Origin: Morinoia aosen
Lineage: Eukaryota > Arthropoda > Malacostraca > Amphipoda > Talitridae
Assembly (NCBI GenBank): GCA_030386875.1
Contig: CM059572.1
Location: forward strand, 40,855,732-40,919,731
Reading direction: 5' to 3'
Length of the DNA: 64,000 nt
The notes under the pieces are model-generated. The model was not told where the DNA came from. It worked only from the letters and a program-made list of their open reading frames with translations, and ran no database searches. Shown here one piece after another: positions 25,986 through 37,029 of this stretch (positions within the stretch are counted from its first letter, which is position 1; each line of letters starts with the position of its first letter). The translations under genes were made by a program, and so were the position numbers.

Positions 25986-27140
25986 TGACAAGCTTTCACC
26001 TTCCCTCAGAATTCCTGCTGTATAAGTGAAAATTTTGAAGCAATGAAATGCATTGGTTCATGAATTCTTCATGTTTAAACCGTTTTACTTCATAAAAGTA
26101 AGCCATGATAGATAGCGGTATGAGGTTGTCTTCAAATTCTACAACACTGCCTACATTTTTTCGTTTCTAATGAATTTCAAAGCATATGCTCGTTGTGTTA
26201 CCCGATGTACTTCTAAGCGAAATTTGATCTCCCGTCAGGCATTTTCCAACACCTCCGTAGTTACCATGGCGTGAGCTGCTGTTATCCTTGACTTCAAGGC
26301 CTCAGCGTCAAGTAATGGGGTATTGTACCTTGTATACGCACAGGTGTAGGCACTCTCACATCACTTTGTGCACTGAACTCTGAGGCATCCGTACTCCGTA
26401 GTTTGTTTAACGCATGACGAACCGATTTTCTAGGACTGCGCTGGAACGCGTTACGCACAGCATAACCGGATGCATTGCTCAAAACTAGGTCTGCAGCTTC
26501 TCTCCCGGTCTGCAACATTTACCGTCTGTGAACAGTTCATGCCAGCCTCCAATGCTTTACGCATCTGATGGATCGCGTCGATACTCATTTCGGAGCAGGT
26601 GTTGAACTGCAATAACTAATTTGGTTTCGTGATACCATAACATACACTACGCTCTCTTGCAATGTTACCATTTCTGGTATTATTGATGAAACTGTCGGAT
26701 AGAAAAATTACAATGGTAGTCATTGAAAGCAAACAAAAAGTTTACCAATTAAACAGAAAAGACTGGAAAATTTGTACCATCATAATTACAAACATTTTAA
26801 AGTTATTAATTCTATTAATGAGGATGAGACTTAATAGCGACCCTGTATATTTTACTCATCATCGAATTTTTTCCTGATCGTAATTGTTTTTACTTATTAC
26901 TTGGAAGTTCCTTTTCCCCCTTGAGAAAATATTTAACACGCAATGCTTTAACTTGTGTAATTTCAACGAGAAAACAAAGAGCTCATGCAATACTGCAGAG
27001 CCTACAAAACAAATTTTAGAAAGAAAATTTCGCTAGATTAAGTTAAAGCAAAGTTGAAGCACCGAGGTAGTAAGGAGACGGACTCGTCGCTCAATCTCTT
27101 GTAGCTAAAAATAACAGGAAGTTTGAAATTGACTGATTAT
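25986..27140. other. Unique DNA with one odd short frame
   Basis: A 74-codon minus-strand frame (26294-26518), and a second register just upstream of it on that strand, are less AT-rich than the surroundings. They could be a decayed coding remnant with a frameshift. No domain recognised. Confidence 0.35.
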
Positions 27141-27473
27141 AAGTTGTTTCAGCATCTCTTACTGCAACAAAAAAGATAGAGAGGAAGAAAAAAAAGAAGA
27201 AGGAATTTCAAAAAGAGGAAGGATGATGCAACATTTATGATGGCATGAAGTTACGGAAACGCAGAATATATGAACTAAGTCTGTTCCTGCGCAGGATACC
27301 CTGAGCATAGAAACAGTATATTGAGAACGGAGGTTATGAAGCAAGGTAAAAGATCAAGAACAAAGTATGAAGTGATGAAAAACAGGACAGCAATAAACCG
27401 AAAAACGATGGTCTTTAACAAAACACATTTTACTTCAACAAAAAGAAGGCCTACTTAACTCTCAGCTCGAAGA
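27141..27473 (-). mobile_element. SA retroposon copy 5, 5'-truncated
   Basis: Contains AGAGGAAGGATGATGCAAC, GAGCATAGAAACAGTATATT, AAAACAGGACAGCAATAAAC and AAAAAGAAGGCCTACTTAAC. It stops at CTCGAAG, about 100 bp short of the family's 5' end. Long form. Confidence 0.8.
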
Positions 27474-28857
27474 TGTTTTGAATATGCATGTAAAATAATG
27501 CATGTACTATGAGGGATAGGAGCCTATCTGTGCACTGATTGCAGCCTGCAGTGTCGTCGGCGGAGTCCCTTCTGTTTTACCGCAGGGCGCGCAAATGGAC
27601 TTCCCTGTTACTACTAATGGAATTCGACCAGCCATGTCTTCCTATTTCCATTCATCAGCGCCATTTTCAGGGGAAACACTTTGTCCTCGTTAGAATCTAA
27701 GAACCTCTCTCATAAACGTCAAAAGAACTAACGATTAACGACCTGTATCTTTTAACCTGGTTGAAGTATTTCCTTGTCACGTTGAAGCTTCGTAAAAAAC
27801 AGTTCAATATGCGCGAATGCCCTAACAAATTATTAGCTAGTCCATCAAAAATGATGCAGTTCGGCTTAGAGAGAGGAGACTTCGCTAATAGAAACCTTTT
27901 TCGATTTTTTTTAGAGAAATCTCCTTTAATTTCTATTAGAGAATGTACTCTAGTGAACAAAGAACTCTGAAATTATCCGAAACTGCGAAAGAGTTCCTAG
28001 TCAATACGGAAACAGCCGCATTCGCCCTACTTTTGGCCGGTGCTGGCCGAGCGAATGCCCCCGCAACCACCGAGGAGAAGAAGAGGGCATTTCTCCCTCA
28101 TTCCTCGAGAGTAGTTCATTAAAGGCCAGGAAGCGGCCCCAGAGATGACTTCAATGACACTCACCAGGTTAATTTGCTCCGAGTGGAATTTCCTCTGCCG
28201 TTGAAAGGCCGGAAAAACCTCGAGTGCTTTCTTACCTTCTTTGAAACTCGGGAAGTCAGACAAGAGGATTCTAACCCAGAAAAGTCAAAAAACTATTAAA
28301 GGAACAAGCTAGTAGTTCCGAAGTCTTTTTCTCTTGCCTCTGATAATGAACACTCCTAACAATGGCTTCTTGCTAACAAAGAAAATAATCCGTTAACTAA
28401 AATCCGAAAATACGCAATGATTCTTCACTACTTGATGTTTTAAGATTTAACATTTTTTAACTAAATATAATTGGGCAAGTATTCAAGTCAATTGGGAAGA
28501 GTTCGTTCTAATCCTTTGAAGAAATAAAAAATTAAAATATAGTGCAATTTCTCTAAGTTAGGGTTACTTTGTCTATTGATGTCTTCATATTTATTCTCAG
28601 ATGTCAAAACCTCAGCGATGAAAAAATTCATACACAGACTCCGAGAACAGTCTGTGTATTTTTGCAATAAATGCATGATTTTTTGAAATCTTAGTGAAAA
28701 ATTTTCCATTCATTGAATTTCTATTTAAGTATATATGCTCATTGTTATAAAATGAATTTTTAAACCTATCAGATAACTCCTCAAATGTGATGAAAAGATT
28801 TCGTGAATAATAGGCATAACTTATTGCTGACGTTAGAGGTATGCCTAGATGCATTTG
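27474..28857. other. Unique DNA, no gene recognised
   Basis: 28020-28260 is GC-raised. On the minus strand it contains CTGGTGAGT and AAGGTAAGA, which fit splice-donor consensus, but no acceptor or protein similarity supports an exon. The rest is AT-rich. Confidence 0.4.
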
Positions 28858-28944
28858 TTGGCGTAATGTCACATCTAAGTTTTGCTTTTTGCAAAGTCTG
28901 ACAATAAATAAAATAGCAAGGATAGTCGCTTTTAAAAGACCCAT
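28612..28944 (-). pseudogene. Stub of a following Penelope copy, fused to flanking DNA
   Basis: Downstream of the left copy's 3' region, a frame opens at 28944 and runs 110 codons. Its first 25 residues, ending about LCKKQNLDV at 28871, lie inside the element. The LCKK word resembles the N-terminal start of Penelope proteins, as expected when a partial tandem copy follows the terminal repeat. From 28870 outwards the frame continues by chance through host DNA. The right arm carries the same start (30484) but diverges after 14 codons at its own junction. Assignment of the stub is inference. Confidence 0.45.
28858..28870. repeat. Left 13-bp target-site duplication of the Penelope pair
   Basis: TTGGCGTAATGTC. 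The same 13 bases in the same direction lie at 30524-30536, immediately outside the inverted structure. Confidence 0.85.
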
Positions 28945-28996
28945 TATCAGTTAGTCGTTTAATAAATAGAAGAACCTAAAATGATATATAAAATTG

Positions 28997-29025
28997 AACG
29001 TTTCGACTGCAGGAGTCATCTTCAG
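28997..29025 (-). ncRNA. Hammerhead-ribozyme-like motif, left arm
   Basis: On the minus strand: CTGAAGA, then a small hairpin GACT/AGTC, then GAAACG. This matches the conserved core order CUGANGA - stem II - GAAA of type I hammerhead motifs known in Penelope elements. A bulged T precedes stem II and I cannot identify a clean stem III or cleavage site, so activity is uncertain. Confidence 0.35.
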
Positions 29026-29128
29026 CATTAACAAGATCTATGGAAGACAAAAAATACATTTTATTGAAAATAAGTGCAATGGTAAAAACAAATAAAAAGA
29101 AGTGGACGAAAAAGGATGGAGAACAATA

Positions 29129-29830
29129 CTAACATGCTATTAACAGAGGGAATGACGATTCAGTTTCATTTAAAATAGGTTTGTCTTTCATGATAAAAAG
29201 AGATTCTAAAATACGAAGGTCTGATTGACTAGATGTGGTTCCTATTATCTGGAAGTTGTCCAAGCGGACTAGCTGGTCGCACTTCTCGGCATGAGTGCGT
29301 ACCGAAGAGTGAGGGGGAGAGGCAAGGGGATTATTGGTTCGGAAGCTCCTTCCAGCATGCTCCGCCACACGAATATGGAGGGCCCTTTTTGTGGACCCAA
29401 CATATTCCGACGCACACAGTGCGCAACAGTATTTGTAAACGACGTGCGAAAGCAATGCTTTAGGGAGCTTATCTTTGTAGTGAAAAAAAGAATTAATTTT
29501 ATATCTGTTCAACAATATAATCCGAAAATTGATATGCGTAAAATGTTTAGCTAACAATGAAAGTATCTCTTTCTTGAGTTTCTCGGATTGGTATCCAAAA
29601 TAGGGCAAGCAGAAGTAAAAATCCTTCTTTCCCACAGTTGTTATAGGCAATCGGTTATGAAACCTGACATTTAAAAATTTCTTCATGGCAGAATCTATTA
29701 ATCTGGATGGGAAGCCATTATTGTGAAAGAATTGCCGCAAAAATTCCATTTCACAGTGAAATGCATAAAAATTTGAACAGACATTATAACCCCTGCATAA
29801 CAATGTTTTAACACTATTGATCTTAAAGTT
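29129..29830 (-). pseudogene. Penelope-like element, C-terminal RT thumb plus GIY-YIG endonuclease (5'-truncated)
   Basis: Encodes the C-terminal end of a Penelope-like retroelement protein, which in intact elements reverse-transcribes and nicks target DNA. Counting from 29803, residues 1-110 are the thumb/linker (NGFPSRLIDSAMKKFL, FYFCLPYFGYQSEKLKKEI). Residues 121-215 are the endonuclease: VVYKYCCALC (the GIY position plus a cysteine pair at 127 and 130), YVG at 134-136, LHIRVAEH with R145 and H149, H171 and C175, and the conserved E200 in LESLFI. The frame is open upstream of 29803 to about 29830 but has no ATG; fingers and palm are missing. It ends at a normal-looking stop. The inverted partner starts at 29855. 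It is a dead fragment although its frame is intact. Confidence 0.92.
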
Positions 29831-29854
29831 AAAATTACTTAATTAAAATTAATT
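29575..29854. other. Centre (loop) of the inverted Penelope pair
   Basis: 280 bp that are not repeated. 29575-29830 continues the left copy's coding region; 29831-29854 is AT-rich junction sequence without a clear origin. Confidence 0.8.
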
Positions 29855-30299
29855 AGAAAGAGATACTTTCATTGTTAGCTAAACATTTTACGCATATCAA
29901 TTTTCGGATTATATTGTTGAACAGATATAAAATTAATTCTTTTTTTCACTACAAAATAAGCTCCCTAAAGCATTGCTTTCGCACGTCGTTTACAAATACT
30001 GTTGCGCACTGTGTGCGTCGGAATATGTTGGGTCCACAAAAAGGGCCCTCCATATTCGTGTGGCGGAGCATGCTGGAAGGAGCTTCCGAACCAATAATCC
30101 CCTTGCCTCTCCCCCTCACTCTTCGGTACGCACTCATGCCGAGAAGTGCGACCAGCTAGTCCGCTTGGACAACTTCCAGATAATAGGAACCACATCTAGT
30201 CAATCAGACCTTCGTATTTTAGAATCTCTTTTTATCATGAAAGACAAACCTATTTTAAATGAAACTGAATCGTCATTCCCTCTGTTAATAGCATGTTAG
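29855..30299 (+). pseudogene. Penelope-like element, endonuclease fragment with frameshift (right copy)
   Basis: Reverse-complement twin of the left copy, truncated earlier, so it starts inside the thumb region (LLAKHFTHINF). A one-base deletion near 29956 (ACAAAATAAG against ACAAAGATAAG in the twin) shifts the frame after FFHYK. The endonuclease continues in another register from about 29973 (MLSHVVYKYCCALC ...) to the same stop at 30299. The GIY-YIG residues are all present in that register. The deletion is after or during formation of the pair, since the twin is intact. Confidence 0.9.
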
Positions 30300-30402
30300 T
30301 ATTGTTCTCCATCCTTTTTCGTCCACTTCTTTTTATTTGTTTTTACCATTGCACTTATTTCCAATAAAATGTATTTTTTGTCTTCCATAGATCTTGTTAA
30401 TG

Positions 30403-30432
30403 CTGAAGATGACTCCTGCAGTCGAAACGTTC
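30403..30432 (+). ncRNA. Hammerhead-ribozyme-like motif, right arm
   Basis: Plus-strand twin of the motif at 28997-29025, identical in sequence. It lies about 100 bp after the endonuclease stop, where Penelope terminal repeats carry ribozyme motifs (known family feature). Confidence 0.35.
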
Positions 30433-30523
30433 AATTTTATATATCATTTTAGGTTCTTCTATTTATTAAACGACTAACTGATAATGGGTCTTTTAAAAGC
30501 GACTATCCTTGCTATTTTATTTA

Positions 30524-30536
30524 TTGGCGTAATGTC
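30524..30536. repeat. Right 13-bp target-site duplication of the Penelope pair
   Basis: TTGGCGTAATGTC, matching 28858-28870. Its first three bases overlap the end of the inverted arm. Confidence 0.85.
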
Positions 30537-32423
30537 TTCGAGTGACATTCGTGATAAACTTATCGCCCATAACTAACTCACTAATAATTAATAAAAAATG
30601 CGATCCGGAATAAAAATCAAGAACCCGATTTCCGAGAAGGATGCTGATTACACTGCAGGATTTATAGAAAAAGAAAATCCGTTGGTGAAATAATTACTTG
30701 ACTGATTTTATTTCACCCAGCCGCATTTCATCAACGAAAAATTGAATTAGGACGAAAAGCACGGCTCCGCGGAAAAATGAGCACATCGGTTTTTTATTTC
30801 AAAGAAGATTCTGCGGATGTTGAAGTTCCCCTCAATACGGAAATGAAGTTCATCGATAGAAATACGGATTCTATGACGGTATCACTCCTGCTGAAATATG
30901 AAATAAAAAATCACGAAAATACTCTATAGCACGAAATTCGTAAACCGCTACGTACGTTTTGCAGCGCATAAAAATTAGTTGTTACGTACTTTTTTCGCCA
31001 AGTATGTTTTTGCAAAACCAGATACCGCACAAAGTAAACATTGTAAGTAACCCCGATAAAACAACTTCATGTGCGACAATTTTTCTTTGGTTGCTGACAG
31101 ATCTTAGGACTATGCATATATCCTCTTCTCCAGCTCGCTCTGAGACAATATAACAGTCAGACGAGACGTGCAAATGAACTCAGTCTGGACACAATGAAAT
31201 TTCAAGTGCACAGGGGCAGAGCTACTAAAATGCTCTGGAAGCATGACACGGACTGACCTGCGTTGGTTTAGGACGGCAAACTTCGTTATTGCCAGGAAAT
31301 GAGAAGGTGCGCGATAAGGAGCTGTTATTATGCTCCTCATGCGTTGTTGTGACGCCTGTGGATGTCGCTGCGCCGTGTCTCTCGCGCGGCTACATCAACT
31401 TAATTGTACTTCTAACATAACTTCTAAAGAATTTGCGACAGGTGTAAACTACTCGCTTCACTTAACGTGGAGTATGCCAGCTATGTTTGTGCTGAAAGTA
31501 TAAAAAAGATTTCAGCCTTCCTAATGAAGTAAATAATTAATTGCTGGTCGACTGAATGGATGTGACAAATTAGAAACAGCTTATGAACAGTACCTCGTAA
31601 TGAATTTCACGCTGTTGAGTTATTCGAAATGAACCAGTCTCAGTATTGTCTGCAAATGTTAGATTCTACATCCCAAATTCTTTGTTAGGGATTTTTTCCT
31701 TGCTAACAACCTGAATAAGTTTTATTTTTACCTGCGAACTTATGGCATTTTGTGAAGCTAACGAACTTGTTGTAAATGAGAGCTCCATGTGCTTACATAT
31801 CATGTACATATATAGATGTGTTCCTCAGTGAGCAGAAAATTGAAGCTTTTGTATCAGATGAACTTATTTCTAACGTAAAAATTAAAATAAGTGAGAGTAT
31901 AATAAAAAACTGTAGTGTGGAGAATTAACCCTTAACTGCCAGAATTTCATCTCATTTTTTGTTTTTATATTCGCCTTTTTAAAACTACCCTGACCATCAA
32001 GTTGTCACCGATATCAAAATAGGGACGGGACTTTAAAACCAAAAGTCAGTTTCAAAAACATATTAGAATAAAGTGATTAATACATTTTTTCAGTGTGCCA
32101 TACATGGTACACGGGTCAGTTGAGGGTTAAATCATTTTGAAAAAAATTGAGGAAGAACGGCTTTTTCGCTCGAATTTCCATGCCCAAGAAAGAGGCACAA
32201 GACAAATAGAAAAGCTCTTTAAAGACCAGTACGTTATTATTAATAATGAAATAGAAAACGAGTGAAGATAGAGATTTAGATTTGATTATACGTTAAAGCA
32301 CAACCGCAAGGTGTTCTAAAGAGAGCAAAGAGGGAGGCATAATTTGGCAAAAAATTAAAGGGAAAATGGATGCTCAAGGTGTATCCCCACCCCTCGTTCG
32401 TAGAAACAGCAGATTAAATCAAA
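30537..32423. other. Unique AT-rich DNA
   Basis: Small hairpin GGTGAAATAA/TTATTTCACC at about 30690-30720. Otherwise only short frames (for example 31110-31340 minus) and nothing recognised. Confidence 0.5.
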
Positions 32424-32746
32424 TTATAAGTTAGTTCAATCTCCCCGGGCCATAACAAAGGTGTTGCCAAAAGAGGAAAGGAGGAAACACCATTTAGTAT
32501 GGAATTAAGGGAACGAGGAATCTATGTCTAAGGCGTGTCTTCACGTACACTCTGCGCATAGAAACAGCAAGTCTAAAATAAAATTCTAATATAAAGATTA
32601 AAGTTGAAGACGCAAGTGATCGTACTGAAAAAAAGGTGGCCTGTAACAAAAAATCTATTCGATTTAAATAAAAAGAAAGCCTAAGTAACACTTCTCTCGG
32701 GACCTCACATCTTCTCCCTGGGAGTGTAAATTCTCGCAGGTACAAG
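32424..32746 (-). mobile_element. SA retroposon copy 6
   Basis: Long form. Contains CACCATTTAGTATGGAATTA, GCGCATAGAAACAGCAAG and CTCTCGGGACCTCACATC, then CCTGGGAGTGTAAATTC near the 5' side. An internal deletion removes the CAGGACAGCAGTGAACC block. The last part of the 5' end is lost or diverged. Confidence 0.8.
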
Positions 32747-34149
32747 AAGATAGCGTACGTGTGAAAATAGACGAGAATGATAAAGAAAAATAATCACTAT
32801 AAACGTTTGTTCCCAGGATGGCATAACATCAAGCAAACAAATTCGTTATTCAGTCACGGAGAGGTAAAAAATAAAGTTTTAGAGACCGAATTTATCAAGC
32901 GAATTTCGATTTTCTAAAGATCGAACTGCAAAAAATCGGTGTAAAAGCAATAAAAAACACGAACAGGTATTCGGCCACGGAATTTTCTTTCTTAGAATGA
33001 CGCATCAAAAATTTCTGTTGAGAACTCACTTTCCTTCGCCGGAAAAGAGCGGTTTGGCGGTCCGAGGCTCTCAAGGTATGTCTCGATTAATAAAGATTCC
33101 GTTTTTGCCTCGGTGGGACTCGAGTAATTCTGCTGAGAGGATTGCCAGCCAGACTCCTCCAGTGTTCCTGAAAAGTGCCCGAACAGAAGCTCGAAATACT
33201 CAATAATGCACGCCAACACCACGTGGGAAGAGACCTATACCTTACTCGCAGAACATCTGAGCAGAATGCGGTATTTTGACTTTGCAAAAACTTCTGCTGC
33301 TCGTGCCTATTCAGTAATAATTAGCTTTTATTTAAGACAACTGTAAACATGTTTCTTCTACATGGTGTTCTGCCTCAAGTTTACAATTAAGCGTTAATCC
33401 ATGGACTCAATGAGTATAAACATGAATTTAAAGTCAGTGCGCTTACTGCTTTTGGCCTGAAATGTGTGTTTTAGAGTGGAAATAAATTCAATCTAAATAG
33501 AGCATAGTTTCCAACTGTGTAAAGTCTGTTATAATGGGCTCAATTTTTATGCTGAATACAACGTCTCACACAAAAGATAAGGCAGCCACGCTGTTCGCTG
33601 CACGGAGTACACGAACTAGATAACCATGCTGTAGCATAAACACAAAAATGTCGTTTTCTATGTACATGGTTCTCAATCACGATCTTATGTTACACATCTA
33701 CAGTACGTTTTCTTTCTCGAACGAGAGAACTATTTTATTAAACGTCAGGTCGTGCTTACTTCATTTCATCTCTGAAAGCACATGGATATGTTTTGCATAT
33801 TTGATCATTGAATGACTTTCGGCTGAGTAATAGAAATATGTACAAGTGCAATACGGAAGCAGTAAATGATATGTCTTCTACAATAAAGCGTAAGACGTGC
33901 AATGTTTATTAATAATGCTAAAGGCTTTGAAGTAGGGAGCGGCAATACTTAGGAGTATTGCTTCCATTATAGAAATCCTTTACGCATGTCCACCGCCTGG
34001 GAAGCACAGCTCTTTCTTTAATAAAAACAAGCTTGCGTGTGATGTGCAACCGAGCCCTTAAATTCAAGCCCGGCGTTGCATTCAGCTCACAAGGATTTGT
34101 TTCCTGGAAGAAAAAGAGAAGGACTCCAAAAATATCGGGTATCTGCAAA
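32747..34149. other. Unique DNA, no gene recognised
   Basis: 33000-33260 is GC-raised with overlapping short frames on both strands. The rest is AT-rich. No domain or repeat recognised. Confidence 0.45.
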
Positions 34150-34545
34150 AATTCTTACGTGTTCCAATAATCGATGGCAAGCTATTGTCACCGCTCGCCG
34201 AATATTGCAGCCAGCAAGCAGTGGGACCATGCAAAGCTGATGGCATAATTCTACTTCAAACGCGGCGATTCTCCACGCTCCTAGCTCGTAATTCAAACAG
34301 AATAAATCGGAGCGGAGCACATCCCATTGAAACGATGGCGATCGTAAGCCTTATGGAATACTGCGGCGCATCCCGTCGAGCGAAGGTAGGTATTAGTGAG
34401 CGGTCTCTAACTGTGCTACAGCTTCACGGGCTTGGGAACCATCGGCTACATGGCGCAAATGTCCGAGTCCAGTCTCATGCTTACTGTGTGGCCGCTCTCG
34501 CTGTATCTTTCTTGCATTCATTGAACTCGATGAGCGGTGTTTATA
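34150..34545. promoter_or_regulatory. GC-raised island (candidate noncoding element or old exon)
   Basis: Sharp change in composition, with AATAATCGATGG, GCTCGTAATTCAAAC and CGAAGGTAGGTATT. A 124-codon plus-strand frame (34185-34559) spans it and a 77-codon minus frame overlaps. Neither shows a recognised domain, so coding is not supported. Confidence 0.2.
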
Positions 34546-34908
34546 AAGGGCTTCGATGAAATGAAAACTGGGTCGAATATTGAGGATATACCACTATGAA
34601 AGGATTTATGAAATGTTTTGTTTTCCAAGTTCCAAGTAAGTTTAACATTTGAAGTTAAAGAATTACTTTGTCAGTCTGTCAAACTCAGCTTTCGATTAAG
34701 TACTGATAGTTGTGGTTTGTACATGTCCATGGAAAGTTTACAAAAAAAATGTAAAATTCTTTCAGCATCTTTCAGGGTTCAGATTTTCAAGTATAGAGAA
34801 ATTATCTCAAATTTTCACAACATCGCTGGGTGGAATGATACATAGGTGGACTCACACGCACAAAAAATAATAATTATGCCAATTGTACTCAGAGATTGTA
34901 CTCAGAGA

Positions 34909-35125
34909 TCTTTACCTTAACAAAGCTTCAAAAAATAGTACGTTGCATCTATGCTCCAACCAAACACAAATGTTCACTTAAAATTTACCGCTCCGTACTG
35001 ATTCTTCATTAAACGAATTTGAACAGTTCATTTACACTGAAAAAGTTGACCAATTTTAACAATTTTTGTGTACTTCCAAAAGTTTCGACTGTAAATCAGT
35101 GTTTGTGTAAAATCAGTCTTCAAAA
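34909..35125. repeat. 217-bp direct repeat, left copy
   Basis: Matches 37097-37313 base for base except one site (CTTCAAAAAATAG here, CTTCGAAAAATAG there). A smaller duplication, TTGTACTCAGAGA twice in tandem, lies directly to its left (34883-34908). Confidence 0.95.
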
Positions 35126-36746
35126 TCAGGCTGCTTAGGCCGGCAATATTTACACCTTCATTGACCAACGCTAGGCTGGACTCGGTCGTATGTGAGCAGA
35201 ATGATGAGAGCAAAATGAATTCACGCAAACATGAATAAATGAGGTAAACACCCACTCTGAGCAAGTTTAAATAATAACTCAACTTCATGGATTTATGAGC
35301 TGAATTTTGGTTTACCATACATGAGATCCTTGGAGTGGTAACGAATATTTTCAACTTTCTGACGGAATTTTGCTAACTTGATTTATTTTCTCGCAGCGTT
35401 TTGAAGTATTCTAAGTCACTTTTTGTTGGGGAATAATCATTAATTTCCTTAATTCTTACATCAACGTATTTCAATAGATTACATTTCTCAGTAACTTACT
35501 ACACCAAAGCTGGACTCATCACACAAGTCAGCCTATAACTTGGCACGAAGAGCGACGATTTTCGAAAAAATTACTCGAAAATCGGAGTCGTTTCCATTTC
35601 TGCTGCAGGCAAACAACCCATTATCATTTCGACAAGAAAAAAACGTTGACGTACAGTTATAGTTACGACGTGGACAAGTTTTGAGCGTTATTTAGAGTTG
35701 AGCAAACAGATTTTTTGTGTGGGTAGCGAGAACAAGCTTTGAATATGTTTTAGATTTGAACAAACAACAAAAAACTTTTTTGAAGGTACCCTAAAAGCGT
35801 GATCTACGTTTATAACGTGACTTTTTCGATGAAGTGGCCTGCCATCCATGTGTGCCTAGCGCTCTCTGCTCTGCCCTCAAAATATTAGTTCACTCACTTG
35901 GAAGTGACAGCATTGTCGTTCAGCTTCACCGCCGCTTTTTAAAATGTCACTCCGCACGCTCTTCCAAAGCGAACGGTGCAGCTCATTTTATGGACTTTAC
36001 AAGATAAGATCTGAGTTATTCGAATATTTTAAGTTAAATACCTTCACTGAAGACACATGGAGCACTTTCAATTTAAAACAGACATTTCTGAGCCGTCGGT
36101 AGTATTCTGTCACGCTGCTGAATGGCACAAACTGTTACGTTTCTGAAGCTGAGTTCACGGTAGAGAGAATTACAAAACAGACCTGACTATTTCATTACAT
36201 CATGCATTTCATTACATCATGACACGCAACTATTTTCTAACCATGTTCGGTTTTTAATAAATTTTTAAATTATGTAAATTTCGTAACCCATTTAAGCCAT
36301 GTACATACCATCAAAGTTTTAACAGTAACGTTTTTAAATTAATTTTTATTTTTATTTTTAAAAATTTGGAGTATAAAATGTCATAAATGAAGATTATTCT
36401 GGAATCACTCAAAATGCTCAACTTGTTAGATTCATTGAAATGAAAAAATTTCTCCAACTTAAATAAAGATCAATTATTGCTTCTCAGAAATTGCATGTAC
36501 AAGTACAATGAAAAATATTCTTGCGTTCATTGCCTCGTGGTTAAAAATAAATTTTGAGCAGCAGTTTGTCGTGCCGAATTCGTCATTCGATAAGTATGAA
36601 ACGATAAGCTAGTGTTCAAATTGAATCTAATTTTTGACGATCTTGTCGTTAAGACTTTTTTTCCGCGACAATTTAAGATATGCCTCAAAGTTAAGTGTTG
36701 AATCCAACTTACGTTACATAACATCATGTAACATTAATATTTCTCC
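35126..36746. other. Unique AT-rich DNA between the 217-bp repeats
   Basis: A short duplication ATTTCATTACATCATG occurs twice at 36188-36221. The 108-codon minus frame at 35028-35354 partly lies in the repeat and shows no domain. Nothing else recognised. Confidence 0.5.
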
Positions 36747-36753
36747 ACGGTAC
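36747..36753. repeat. Target-site duplication (left) of TIR element
   Basis: ACGGTAC, repeated at 37023-37029 directly outside the other inverted end. Confidence 0.75.
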
Positions 36754-37022
36754 CACGGTAGAGGAAACAAGGTAGGGTTTTTCTATGGGAGAAATACACC
36801 TTCTCTTGTTCGGCTAGCCAATAGAAAGGCTTTATTTCAAACAAACTTTATGACGTCACCAAAACGCCATGTCGTTAAGACATTAGTGGAGCCAAATTTG
36901 GGGGTAGCAGTGCTACCAAACGCAATATGAGCGCTGCTATTGGTCCATTGCCGTGACGTCAGCAAAACCACACCGTCAACGAAAAAAAACTGGTTTGAAC
37001 CTACCTTGTTTCCTATACCGTG
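36754..37022. mobile_element. 269-bp nonautonomous DNA transposon (MITE) with 23-bp TIRs
   Basis: The left end CACGGTAGAGGAAACAAGG pairs with the right end, whose reverse complement is CACGGTATAGGAAACAAGG. The match runs 23 bases with one mismatch. Inside, ATGACGTCACC and GTGACGTCAGC, and CCAATAG and CTATTGG, are partly inverted counterparts, so the two halves remain loosely palindromic. A 7-bp direct repeat flanks it. Superfamily is not clear: duplications of 7-8 bp occur in several cut-and-paste groups. No transposase is encoded. Confidence 0.85.
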
Positions 37023-37029
37023 ACGGTAC
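37023..37029. repeat. Target-site duplication (right) of TIR element
   Basis: ACGGTAC, matching 36747-36753. Confidence 0.75.

Larger units (their letters stand above)
28871..30526. mobile_element. Penelope-like element: head-to-head inverted pair
   Basis: Two 5'-truncated Penelope-like copies point away from each other, joined at their truncated 5' sides. Left arm 28902-29574 (673 bp, minus) and right arm 29855-30526 (672 bp, plus) are almost identical reverse complements. I see a one-base deletion in the right arm near 29956 and one substitution in the 3' untranslated part. The 280-bp centre belongs mostly to the longer left copy. The left end extends about 31 bp further than the right. 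A 13-bp direct repeat brackets the whole, so the pair was inserted as one unit or completed in one event. Inverted and tandem arrangements are known for Penelope elements. Confidence 0.9.

Noticed and set aside
28141..28263. Coding exon on the minus strand with a CTGGTGAGT donor
   Set aside because: Donor-like words are frequent by chance; no acceptor, no partner exon and no recognised protein.
34185..34559. 124-codon frame as a gene
   Set aside because: No recognised motif, overlapping frames on the other strand, and the GC-raised composition alone explains the length.
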